A DNA stretch of 64,000 bases. Origin: Globodera rostochiensis. Taxonomy: Eukaryota; Nematoda; Chromadorea; Rhabditida; Heteroderidae. Below the pieces are notes generated by a model that made no database searches, was not told the origin of the DNA, and worked only from the letters and a program-made list of their open reading frames with translations. The stretch covers positions 496,001 to 560,000 of the forward strand of contig JAEVLN010000006.1 in assembly GCA_018350325.1 (NCBI GenBank). The letters run 5' to 3'. Both the position numbers and the translations under genes were made by a program. Below are positions 45,957-58,777 of this stretch, piece after piece. Every line of letters begins with the position of its first letter. The stretch's first letter is position 1.

Positions 45957-46472
45957 TAGTTAGGGTTATGTCGAGAGTTAATTATTTGTTAGGGTTATGT
46001 CGAGAGTTAATTATTTGTTAGGGTTATGTCGAGAGTTAATTATTTGTTAGGGTTATGTCGAGAGTTAATTATTTGTTAGGGTTATGTCGAGAGTTAATTA
46101 TTTGTTAGGGTTATGTCGAGAGTTAATTATTTGTTAGGGTTATGTCGAGAGTTAATTATTTGTTAGGGTTATGTCGAGAGTTAATTATTTGTTAGGGTTA
46201 TGTCGAGAGTTAATTATTTGTTAGGGTTATGTCGAGAGTTAATTATTTGTTAGGGTTATGTCGAGAGTTAATTATTTGTTAGGGTTATGTCGAGAGTTAA
46301 TTATTTGTTAGGGTTATGTCGAGAGTTAATTATTTGTTAGGGTTATGTCGAGAGTTAATTATTTGTTAGGGTTATGTCGAGAGTTAATTATTTGTTAGGG
46401 TTATGTCGAGAGTTAATTATTTGTTAGGTTATGTCGAGAGTTAATTATTTGTTAGGATATGTCGAGAGTTAA
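45957..46472. repeat. 29-bp minisatellite containing TTAGGG
   Basis: About 18 tandem copies of GTTAGGGTTATGTCGAGAGT followed by TAATTATTT. All but the last two copies are identical, so the array is young or strongly homogenised. The plus strand is crowded with TAG/TAA codons. Confidence 0.97.
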
Positions 46473-46664
46473 AGGGAAGCCGACGTTTTATTGTGATGGG
46501 TAAACAATCACCCGTCGAATGGGAAGAGAATAAAAGACCAGACAGCGGAAGAAAAAGACCTTTCCCTCCGATGCCCGAGGGGTTTGATCCTCGCATTTAG
46601 GTAGATACTTATCGCAGCACCTCGTGCAACTCAACCTTTTCCTATTTCTTTATTCTCCTTTCTT

Positions 46665-47160
46665 CCTCTTAAATGTTTCTTCTTCATCCTCCTCCTTTTT
46701 CCTCTCTTCTTCATCCTCCTCTTTCTTCTTCATCCTCGTCCTCGTTCCTCTCTTCTTCATCCTCCTCCTTTTTCCTCTCTTCTTTATCCTTCTCCTCCTT
46801 CCTCTCTTCTTCCTCTCTTCTTCATCCTCCTCCTCTTTCCTCTCTTCTCCTCCTCTTTCAATCATTCTTCTTCATCCTCCTCCTCTTTCCTCTCTTCTTC
46901 ATCCTTCTCCTCCTTCCTCTCTTCTTCCTCTCTTCTTCATCCTCCTCCTCTTTTCTCTCTTCTCCTCCTCTTTCCTCTCTTCTTCATCCTCCTCCTCTTT
47001 CCTCTCTTCTCCTTCTCTTTCCTCTCTTCTTCATCCTCCTCCTCTTTCCTCTCTTCTTCATCCTCCTCCTCTTTCCTCTCTTCTTCATCCTCCTCCTCTT
47101 TCCTCTCTTCTCCTCCTCTTTCAATCATTCTTCTTCATCCTCCTCCTCCTCGCTTTGCTT
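46665..47160. repeat. Polypyrimidine minisatellite (TCCTCCTCTTTCCTCTCTTC)
   Basis: About 20 copies of a 24-27-bp unit, CTTCATCCTCCTCCTCTTTC followed by CTCT. One block containing TTTCAATCATTCTTCTTCATCC appears twice (46850 and 47115), which shows a larger duplication. It is a pure C/T strand for hundreds of bases. Confidence 0.95.
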
Positions 47161-47284
47161 TTTCATCTCCGTTTGTGTAGGATGAGGTGAACTGTTCGGA
47201 TAGATGGTGGGTGGTAGATAAATTCGGAAGTTTTGCCATTTCTGCTTCCTCTTTCCATTTAAGATTACTCTACACTACACACTT

Positions 47285-47600
47285 CTTCCCCTCCCACCTC
47301 CCCCCTCCTTATCGTCTTCGTTGATCCCCGCCTCCCCCTCCCCCCCCCCCCGCCTCCCCCTCTCCCACCCCCGCCTCCTCTCCCCCCCCCCGCCTCCCCT
47401 CCCCCCTCCCACCTCCCCCCTCCTTATCGTCTTCGTTGATCCCCGCCTCCCCCTCCCCCCCCCCCCGCCTCCTCTCCCCCCCCCCGCCTCCCCTCCCCCC
47501 CCCCCGCCTCCCCTCCCCCCCCCCCCCCGCCTCCTCTCCCCCCCCCGCCTCCCTCCCCCCCCCGCCTCCCCCTCTCCCACCCCGCCTCCCACCCCCGTTC
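47285..47600. repeat. C-rich repeat (CCCGCCTCCCCT)
   Basis: CCGCCTCC separated by C runs of 7-13. A 115-bp block with CCTCCTTATCGTCTTCGTTG is present twice (47305 and 47420). Confidence 0.9.
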
Positions 47601-47934
47601 CCGTTCCAGTGCCCCACTACACATTTTGCATTATTTACGTGTCTTTGCTGTGGCGCGTCTGTCTCACTTTTATTTAGCTTTGTTCACAAGGGATCAATTA
47701 AAAAGCAATTTGCATTTATTGCTTTATTTATCCAATCAAACTTCATTCGTCTCATTCACAGCGCGGCTTTTTTGTTATTTGATTGATATTTTCCGGTAAT
47801 ATTTTGAGTGTTCTCCAATCAGTATTTTCATATTAAACCATTTTATTCCCCCCCCTTTTTGATACCCCCCCCCCTCCCCCTCCCCCCGATATCGTACTTG
47901 AGATCTCTGACCTTCCTTCCTTCTCTGATTCATT

Positions 47935-48318
47935 CCCTCATTCTTTTAAATTCCTTCCATCCCCCCGTTCTTCCATCCTTCCACTTTCTTCCATCACTTT
48001 CTTCCATTCTTCCATCCCCCCGTTCTTCCATCCTTCCACTTTCTTCCATTCTTCCATCCCCCCGTTCTTCCATTCTCCATCCCCCCGTTCTTCCATTCTT
48101 CCATCCCCCCGTTCTTCCATCCTTCCACTTTCTTCCATCCTTCCACTTTCTTCCATTCTTCCATCCCCCCGTTCTTCCATTCTTCCATCCCCCCGTTCTC
48201 CCATTCTTCCATCCCCCCGTTCTTCCATCCTTCCACTTTCTTCCATTCTTCCATCCCCCCGTTCTTCCATTCTTCCATCCCCCCGTTCTTCCATTCTTCC
48301 ATCCCCCAGTTCTTCCAT
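47935..48318. repeat. Minisatellite TTCCATCCCCCCGTTCTTCC
   Basis: About 17 copies of two alternating units: ATTCTTCCATCCCCCCGTTC and ATCCTTCCACTTTCTTCC. It ends immediately before the first possible exon of the metallophosphoesterase gene. Confidence 0.93.
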
Positions 48319-48406
48319 CTTTTGAGGTGTGCATCGTGAGCTTTTGCTCAACAAAAGGGCAATAATCCAATTCTCCAAAACGCTTTGTGCCCGCTTCGAG
48401 GGGACA

Positions 48407-50375
48407 ATGTTCGAGAATGGCATCATCCGAGCCGACCCGTATAAAAGCTTTCCGTAAGGGTTCTTTACGTTTATTACGCTTTGAAGGATGTCCCATCGGC
48501 CGGTGGAGCTATGGAAAAAATATTTGCGGCAGGGGCGCATTTGTAACCCGGCCAAAGTTATTCGGTGGGAATTTTTGAAAATTCGGCAACAAATCCTGAA
48601 AAGGTGCTCATAGGCTGAACACGCCCATTCATCCGGAGAAAGTCAGTAATCACAACAATTTCTTGTTCTATTTCAAATAAACAATTAACCAATTTGAATT
48701 TTTCTTTTTATGTGCGATTTGTGTGCATTTCGGACACTCACGAAAAGGTCGGGCGCTCGATCATTTCTCCCACTTTGCCTTAACCCCCCCCCCTTAAACA
48801 GTTGGACGAAATTCTGCATCTTATCCCGGACGGGTGCGTTACGTCACCGACGAATGTTTGTTTGTTAAAGGTTTGCCTCCCTTTTGAAGGGACGTCCTTA
48901 TCCATGCCGGCGACTTCACGGAGTGTGGCGATGTCAGTTCGGTCATCAAATTCAACCAGCAAATGGGTCAGTCAATGTTCGAATTCGTTCGCACACATTC
49001 ATTAAGGCTCATTGCCACACAAAGTGAAAATTGTGGTGGCCGGCAATCACGAGCTTGGCTTTGAGGACGGGGAGGAAATGAGCGAGAGAGAATTGGCGGG
49101 GCTGTCCATGTTGGGCATAAACAAAGTGAGGGACCGATCGCACGGGGCAAACGACCTATTTGGGTTCAATTGCCGGAGGGGGGGGGGGGTGGGTTCAATT
49201 GCCGGAGGGGGGGGGACGGGGGGGGGGGGGGGTTGGGTTCAATTGCCGGAGGGGGGGGGGGGGGGTGGGTGCCGGAGGGGGGGCGGGGGGTTGGGTTCAA
49301 TTGCCGGAGGAGGGGGGACGGGGGGGTTGGGTTCAATTGCCGGAGGGGGGGGGGGGGGGGGTTGGGTTCAATTGCCGGAGGGGAGGGGGAATTGCGTTCG
49401 GACGACCGAATGCCGCAAATTAAATGAATGGAACAACTTCCTGTCTTTCTTATTTCACCTTTACGGCTTAATTGCCTTTAGGCGTATGAACTGCTCACTA
49501 ATTGCATCTATTTATGCGACCGGCAAATTGAGGCAAGGTGCTTTCCTTTGTTCCAAACAGCACAAAGCGTTCCCTGAAGGTATTCGGTCTGAAAGTGTAC
49601 GGTGCACCGTGGCATCCGATGGTAAGATTTGCCGTAATATTTATTAGGGTGCTCGAGAATTGGTCTTGAGTCTCGACTCGGGTTCTCGGACTCGAGTTCT
49701 CGCTTTTTGGCCCGAGTCTTGGTAAATTTAAAAGTCTAGAGTAATCCTACATTTATCTCGGCATTTCAACCGCTCTTTTTGTCCACCATAGCCCGGCTAC
49801 TCATTCTACCGGCAGCGGGGACAGGCACTGCTACAGAAGTGGAACCAGATCCCGAACAAAGTGGACGTGTTGATCACCCACACCCCGCCACTCGGTCAGA
49901 TAATAAGCGAGTTGAGCTTCCGTTCTGTTCCGAAACGGGCCGATTGGATCCGTTACCAAAAACTTCGGCTGATTCTGGTTTCCAAGACCTTTTTCCCTTT
50001 CAGGGCACGGCGATTTCAACAGTTGGACGAAGCTGGATGGGATGTTGGCCGGATGCGCGGAGCTGTTAAACACGGTGGAATTCCGTGTGAAGCCTAAGTG
50101 AGCGGGGAACGAACGGTTAAGGCATCTGTTTTGCTGTCCGTTCAGGTACCACGTGTTCGGCCACATCCATCAACAGCATGGATGCACCACCAACGGTAGG
50201 CAAATGCTTTGCAACAGCCAAGTCATGGAATTCCGTTTAAGGAACGACCACGTTTATCAACGCGTCCATTTGCGACCACAAATTGCGTACCGAATACGAC
50301 CCGATCATCTTCGACTTGGCACTGCCCTGCGAACACAGCAAAGACGAAGAAGAGGCGGCCGTGACGGTATTATGA
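48407..50375 (+). CDS. MPPED-type metallophosphoesterase (UPF0046-like)
   Basis: Calcineurin-like phosphoesterase of the MPPED1/2 family, which hydrolyses cyclic nucleotides or phosphodiesters at a two-metal site. Exons join in phase. VRFVCISDTHEK (metal motif D-x-H, about 48710) joins LDEILHLIPDG, then DVLIHAGDFTECGDVSSVIK (GD-x-x). Next VVAGNHELGFEDGEEMSERE (GNHE, 49040), AYELLTNCIYLCDRQIE, KVFGLKVYGAPWHPM, PGYSFYRQRGQALLQKWN and VDVLITHTPPLG (H-T-P). Then GHGDFNSWTKLDG (GHGD) and YHVFGHIHQQHGCTTNG (GHIH). The last exon is TTTFINASICDHKLRTEYDP and ends EEEAAVTVL, stop 50373-50375. All metal ligands are present. Exons before SDTH (48340-48600: ENGIIRADPYKSFP, RPVELWKKYLRQGRI) are plausible but unproven, so the start at 48407 is tentative. 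One intron (about 49130-49475) contains a G-run repeat. Confidence 0.88.
49160..49390. repeat. G-run minisatellite in an MPPED intron
   Basis: Seven to eight copies of GGGTTCAATTGCCGGAGG followed by a G run of variable length (8-18). It lies between the exon ending in GINK and the exon starting AYELL. Confidence 0.92.
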
Positions 50376-50792
50376 AAGGATGTTCTGCTTGTTCCACCGC
50401 TCGTCGGTATTCATTTTGCTGTGACACTTTGGCCTTTCGGAGAGTCCATCCACCAGACCAACAACAATTAAATTCAGCAAAACGAATGGTGAGAACGGGC
50501 GGAACTAAATGAACGACAAATTCCTCCGTTTGTATCATTTCTCACTCAACAATCATTTGCTTATTTTTGTGCGAGTAAAAACATGAGAATCCGAAATTCG
50601 GTTAACAATTCTGAAAATAGAAAATTGAAGGTATTTTTAGAAATAGTCGATTTAAGAACAATTAATACAGAAAAGAACGATTATGTGCGAAAATCACAGG
50701 ATCCAAGTGGGTCTCCCATCAGCTAACGCTCCACCACCTCCGGAGATCCGTCCGTCCGTTACACAACCACGCCTTCGCCCGTCCGTCTCGTC
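50376..50792. other. Convergent intergenic spacer, no gene recognised
   Basis: Lies between the 3' ends of the MPPED gene (plus) and SRP54 (minus), so it should hold both 3' untranslated regions. Apparent reading frames are continuations of the MPPED last exon in a wrong frame. Confidence 0.6.
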
Positions 50793-54189
<3,397 letters not shown>

Positions 54190-54384
54190 TTAGGTGATCG
54201 TTTATTTTGACCTAAACAAAGTTCGCATTAATGAGCAATTCAATAGTAAACAGGTATATATGTATGCAAAAGTCAACAAAATATTCGAATAAAAATTAGG
54301 CTTTCTTTTATATATCATCCAACGAAAAAGAACCAACAGAATATAGAAAAATAGGGAAATTAACACCAATGTTTATTCATTTAC

Positions 54385-55696
54385 TTATTCACTCTTTTTC
54401 TTTTCCTCCGTCGTCGTTCCCGATGTGCCAAATTTAGCGTAATAAATGATTTGCAAAAAGATAATTCCGTTGAGCAACGAAGAGACCAAAAACGGCGCGA
54501 TGACGAGCCAATCGCCAGCAGTCTCTTGGACAGAAGTGAACACACGAGCGACACAACCGCCGAATTGCATTGAAACGGAAATCTATGATTTTAAAAATGA
54601 AATTCGCATAATTTAACGTCCTGTTTTTTATACAAAAATAACCAATGAAAGCTGTCCAGTTCCGCACTGACGATAATTTGCAAATATTTGGATTCCCTGA
54701 ACGATGAAGATTTCGTGAACTTATCAGACTCCCCAGGACAAACCTTGGACAGAAACACAATGGGAATAACGGCGGCCTGAAGTTGAGTGAGAATTGGCAT
54801 TGGGATGTAATGGTAGAAAATAGCCAGAGAAGCACTCCAACAACAGGAGACAAATGCAACTGCATAGGCGAAATTTCCGGAAAAGTACAGAATTTGGACG
54901 ATAATGAACGTCGTTTGGATGGCGACGAAAAGTGAGTCGCCCCATTGGCTAAAAGTGGACGAATTATGGCCAAATCGAAGTTAAGGCCAATACCCAAAAA
55001 TGAAGCTCTTCTCATAACTGTACGCAGAGACTGCAGCAGCAGAAATCTTAAAAACAGACAATTCCGTTACATAAAATCCTTTTTGCAACGGCGATCCTTT
55101 AGGCAAAGGCTAGACGAAGGCGGGGCTGACTCTTGACGAATTGAAGTGTATTTCAGGAAAAATCAAAGCCATCTCCCATAATTTCAAAATGATCGCTGCA
55201 AGCTCCAGCCTCTCTCTGGCCACGCCATAGCCTTCGATTAAGAACCACCAACCGTATCATGATCGTAAATTACTACGGATCGGCCAAAAATTCAAAAAAT
55301 AAGTTTTCTGGTTTCCCCTTAAAAGAAATCAGATTACCAAACCCAGCAGCTGCGCCAACAGTGAAAGGCCTTCACCGGATTTGGCATTGTGAATCTTCAA
55401 AATTTGCGGTACGAGGAGGAAGGTAGAACCCAAAGTGATAGCAATTCCGAGCAATCGGCTGATCAAAAGCGGTGCACATTCCTCTGTGGTTAAAATTTTT
55501 GTTTTATGGTGGTAAATCGTGAAAACCTACTATGGAAAAAGTTGAAGTCAATAAAGAAAATATCGCTGCACTTGTCGGGGAAAAGATAGTCCAAAATCCT
55601 TTGAGCAATTGACAGTTGCATGAGCGTCACCCAAACCACAATGTTTCGGTTAATCAAAAATTGATTGTCACAGATATTTTCAGAGGCCACTAACAT
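54385..55696 (-). CDS. MPDU1: Mannose-P-dolichol utilization defect 1 homologue
   Basis: ER membrane protein of the PQ-loop family, needed for use of dolichol-phosphate mannose and glucose in N-glycan and GPI-anchor assembly. The likely start MLVASENICDNQFLINRN is at 55696. Then RILDYLFPDKCSDIFFIDFN joins EECAPLLISRLLGIAITLGS. The PQ-loop motif lies in TFLLVPQILKIHNAKSGEGL (55390). Further membrane segments are TTFIIVQILYFSGNFAYAV (54900) and QLQAAVIPIVFLSKV (54760). The C-terminal exon reads ARVFTSVQETAGDWLVIAPF, LVSSLLNGIIFLQIIYYAKF and a Lys-rich tail EEKKKSE, stop 54385. RVFTSVQET followed by SSLLNG is diagnostic for MPDU1. The Lys-rich end fits ER retention. Length is typical (about 240-250 residues). 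Confidence 0.88.
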
Positions 55697-56181
55697 CAAG
55701 TTCCGGAAGAAAACTTATGTAGGATTTATTCATTTCGATTTATCGTATTATCAGAACAACCATCTTTCTTTCGACCAATGAATATAAGCATCTTTGGACA
55801 CAATTATAGTGAACGGGAGATAAAGGCAGACAACAACAGACAAAAACATCAAAATCATATTATCCGCAGAGATCCAGGCAAGGAAATGAGAGGGGACGGG
55901 AGGTTCCTTCGGCACGTTCACTTGGACTGCGAGAAGGAACGCTCGTGCTGCTTACGCTTCTCCACTTCTTGCTGCTGCTGTTCTTTGTCACGCGCCGGTA
56001 TGTTGAGCCTGGGAGTCGAAGGCAATTTTACATTTCTCCCGATTCGCTTCTACCTTGGACAATGAAAGAAATAGCTATTTTGCAGGCTTTTTAGGAATGA
56101 ATTGGATGGGGAAAGAAGAGTAAATTCCTACAGATACTAGTAGAGCATTTCCAGCCGAGGCTGGAGTTGGGGGAAGAGAAT
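55697..56181. other. Spacer between eIF4E and MPDU1
   Basis: 485 bases between two minus-strand genes. It should hold the eIF4E 3' untranslated region and, if the genes form an operon, the trans-splice site for MPDU1. A plus-strand open frame at 55778-56065 shows no coding character. Confidence 0.5.
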
Positions 56182-57249
56182 TTACTTCGATTTGACCGCA
56201 CTTCCGGTGCGAATCGAATACTCCTCGTGCACTTCATAACGAAGCACTTCAGTGTCCGGGATGTTAAGCTTGGCTTTTAAAATATGTCCAATTTGCAAGT
56301 TAGCGCTATCGTCATTTGCATCACGAGTCCACAATGAAACCTAAAATAGTGGTTTTATTTCCGTTTGATTAGAACACTAACTTTGTCGCCCTTCTGACGA
56401 ATGTTGACGACTGCTCCACAAATATGGTCGCCCAAATTTTCAAATTGTTCTCCGATAACGCACATCATCATTTCCTGCCAATAGATGTCAAGCTTGGCCT
56501 GGCGCTTCTGTCTATCCACCTTAATCAGTTGTAATTGAAAACAAATTTATAAAAATGGATAATTTTGGTACGTTCACCTGCACTAGCCAGCGACCCCCCT
56601 TCAGGTTGCCTTTGTCCTCCCACATCGGTTTGATGCCCTCCTTGAACAGATAATAGTCGCTGTTCCAGCTGAGACCCGACGCGGGTTGAATGTGGTTGTA
56701 CAATCTTAAGTTATAAATTCAAAATAATCAATATGAGGCAGTGTCAATTTTAAGGGGGAAAGGTATGAATGTTATAACTCCACGTGTCAAGGAACCAGGG
56801 ATTCTAATTAAAAAATGTAATTTTTTTTACAAAATCTCCCGATGGCCGCCGTCAGAATCCAATCAGTCTTTTCTTTTTTTTCCTGATACAGCCCAATTGA
56901 AGCAATTTTGTTAAACATACGCCCAAAAATCTTCAACGGTGTCGAACACAGAAACTTTCTTCAGACAGTCCGTCCAATTCTTGTTGCGGTCACCCTTCAA
57001 GTACCAGAGAGCCCTGCCGTAGGAGATTAACTTGACCCAAAAAAAGTGTGTTACCAACCATTGATTTTGCAACAGATGACGCTCAATAAGGTCGTGCGGC
57101 ACTGTCGTCTCCGCTTTCTGCAATTGGTGGTTGTCCGCCTCGGTAGAAGCCGAATTCTCACTTGAGCTTGGGTCCGTGGTCGTGTCCGTTTTAGCATTTT
57201 CTTTATCAGCCATAGCAGATGTGTCACTTGAGACGGTTTCCGAAGTCAT
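56182..57249 (-). CDS. EIF4E: Translation initiation factor eIF4E (cap-binding protein)
   Basis: Binds the mRNA 5' cap and recruits eIF4G for translation. ATG at 57249. The N-terminus is Ser/Thr/acidic (MTSETVSSDTSAMADKENAK). The folded domain starts IERHLLQNQW and joins, across a 60-bp intron with GTTGGT donor, to ALWYLKGDRNKNWTDCLKKV. Then DTVEDFWAYVNHIQPAS, YYLFKEGIKPMWEDKGNLKG (cap-binding Trp), GGRWLVQV, RQKRQAKLDIYWQEMMMCVI GEQF, VVNIRQKGDKVSLWTRDAND and LRYEVHEEYSIRTGSAV. It ends KSK, stop 56182-56184. The conserved tryptophans and the basic cap-phosphate region are present. Nematodes have several eIF4E isoforms, some able to bind the trimethylguanosine cap of trans-spliced mRNAs; which type this is cannot be told by eye. 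Confidence 0.95.
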
Positions 57250-57713
57250 TTTGTTTATAAAATATGGTTACTAAATGGATAGACATAGCAAAATGATTTA
57301 TGAAAACATTGTGTACATACAACATCGTGAGATCAAAAAGGGAATACTTTTTATGCCTATTTTTTTGAGCGGGGGGGGGGGGGTGTTAAATATTAGGTTC
57401 AAAATAGTAGGCCAAAATCGGACATTTCGCCGAGTCGGGTTATCCCCAATTCCGGTCTTGGCCTACTCTGATTAATAACATCCACTCAGCCAAATGTCCA
57501 ATTTTAGCCTACTCGGCGAAATGTCCAAACACGCAAAATAATTAGTTTTGGCAAAATATTCGATCGGAATCTAATCCTCTTACAAATTAGCCCCAGAAAA
57601 CAGTACATTTCTTTAAAAGAAGTACACTTTACCGAATGGTTTAGAGAGGACTTTTTATTTAAAAATCTATGGCTGGTCGACAAAGACACAAAGTAAAAAT
57701 ATGTGTTATAATA
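57250..57713. other. Spacer upstream of eIF4E with an inverted repeat
   Basis: No gene seen. The 16-base arms GGACATTTCGCCGAGT (57420-57435) and its exact complement ACTCGGCGAAATGTCC (57511-57526) form a possible hairpin with a 75-base loop. The stretch is close enough to the eIF4E start to include its promoter. Confidence 0.55.
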
Positions 57714-58160
57714 GGGCTGATACTTTTAGGTTTTTACTATTTTTTCTGCAGCTTTTTTTGGTGAGTTATGCAAGAAAAACTTTTTAGTCCGAAATTTCGT
57801 CGTTTTAACGACGCATTCGGACCTAAAAACCTATTTTGGGATTTTCGTGTCTAAAATATGCCCGAGCCTATTTCAGGCATTGGATTTTCTGTGCCTATTT
57901 CGGCATTTTGTTTGGCGACTCTTTGAACTTTTGTGCCTATTTTGACCTTTTTCAAAAAATTTCTTAGGAAAATTAACAAAATTCGATTTTTCTTGCCAAG
58001 ATCACTAATTTTAAAAAATTTTATAAAACAATAAATCCGGATTTTTTTTCTTCAGGATCCTTCCTAGAATTTTGTGCTTTTTTTAAGCGCCTATTTTGCA
58101 ATTTTTCTTGAGTAGCAGCCCTGTATTTAGGAGATTTTTCGAGCCTATAAGTATCAGCGC
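57714..58160. mobile_element. MITE-like element with terminal inverted repeats and TA target duplication
   Basis: The left end GGGCTGATACTTTTAGG and the right end CCTATAAGTATCAGCGC are imperfect inverted repeats (15 of 17 match). Both ends are flanked by TA, the target of Tc1/mariner transposases. The 447-bp interior is AT-rich, rich in CCTATTTT and GTGCCTATTT motifs, and has no coding frame, as in a non-autonomous element. A fragment similar to the right end lies at 10772-10800. Confidence 0.65.
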
Positions 58161-58429
58161 TAGTGATAAATATCTTTAGCTCAATTAATCAGTCTAGAAA
58201 TAATCTTAATTTGTAAGCGGAAATTGTCGTTTTCCCCACTACCGCTACCGGACCTTTTGTCCGTCGGATATTTTGTTGTTTTCTCCATGACCGCACCGTT
58301 TGTTTTTCCCCCACTACCGGAGCTTTTGTCGTTTTCTCACTACCGGACATTGATAAGTGCATAAAAAGGCGGCTTTCAAATCTCCAAACCTTTGAACCTT
58401 CATTTTTCCTTAAATTTTTAAATTGCAAT

Positions 58430-58777
58430 TCAAATTGCATCCCCTCCCTCGTTGACTCCTCCCTCCAATTGCTCATTTCCCTCCCCCATCATCCCAAGGG
58501 CAGCGGACAGCTCTCTCCTATGCTTCTTCTCCCATTTTTCCAACATTTCATCCATCTTTCTTCTTTCCTTCTTCAGACAGCGTAATTGCATTTTCTCAAA
58601 CAACGCACGCATGTTCCTGCCAGTCACTAACCCGGCCCAATATGTCCCCACTCCCGTCGGTCCCCACAATCCCTCCTCCCCAGAGCAAGCAAGACCAGTC
58701 AGTCCTCCAACCTTTTGCTTGAAGCATGGCCACGGAAGCGTGCCATTCAATTCCCATTGTTTATATAACCGTTCCAA
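58430..58777 (-). CDS. Possible small basic coiled-coil protein
   Basis: An open minus-strand frame ends NMRALFEKMQLRCLKKERRK, MDEMLEKWEKKHRRELSAAL, GMMGEGNEQLEGGVNEGGDA, stop 58430. The Lys/Glu/Met-rich stretch has coiled-coil character, and the frame is free of stops for 115 codons. The upstream part (LTGLACSGEEGLWGPTG) looks less protein-like and may be non-coding, with an acceptor near 58620. A further upstream minus-strand segment at 59050-58950 (MKSRVVGGCGWGAVY) might belong to it. The opposite strand is also open, so this could be chance. No family recognised. Confidence 0.3.
   Translation of the reverse strand: MERLYKQWELNGTLPWPCFKQKVGGLTGLACSGEEGLWGPTGVGTYWAGLVTGRNMRALFEKMQLRCLKKERRKMDEMLEKWEKKHRRELSAALGMMGEGNEQLEGGVNEGGDAI

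Noticed and set aside
42742..46472. Possible CRISPR array
   Set aside because: Units are contiguous tandem repeats with no variable spacers. The genome is eukaryotic.
45957..46472. Interstitial telomere
   Set aside because: The unit is 29 bp with one TTAGGG. Nematode telomeres are TTAGGC, and flanking sequence is ordinary.
46558..46620. Possible tRNA around GAGGGGTTTGATCCTCGC
   Set aside because: It resembles a T arm, but no matching acceptor, D or anticodon stems can be drawn.
49500..49560. GC donor GAG/GCAAGG in the MPPED gene
   Set aside because: A GT donor six bases downstream (AAG/GTGCTT) gives the correct phase (IEASTKRSLKVFG), so the GC site is not needed.
50153..50512. 119-codon frame ending in Arg-rich sequence as the MPPED C-terminus
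   Set aside because: Removing a short intron (about 50194-50239) restores INASICDHKLRTEYDP and a family-like end at 50375. The other frame is off-register.
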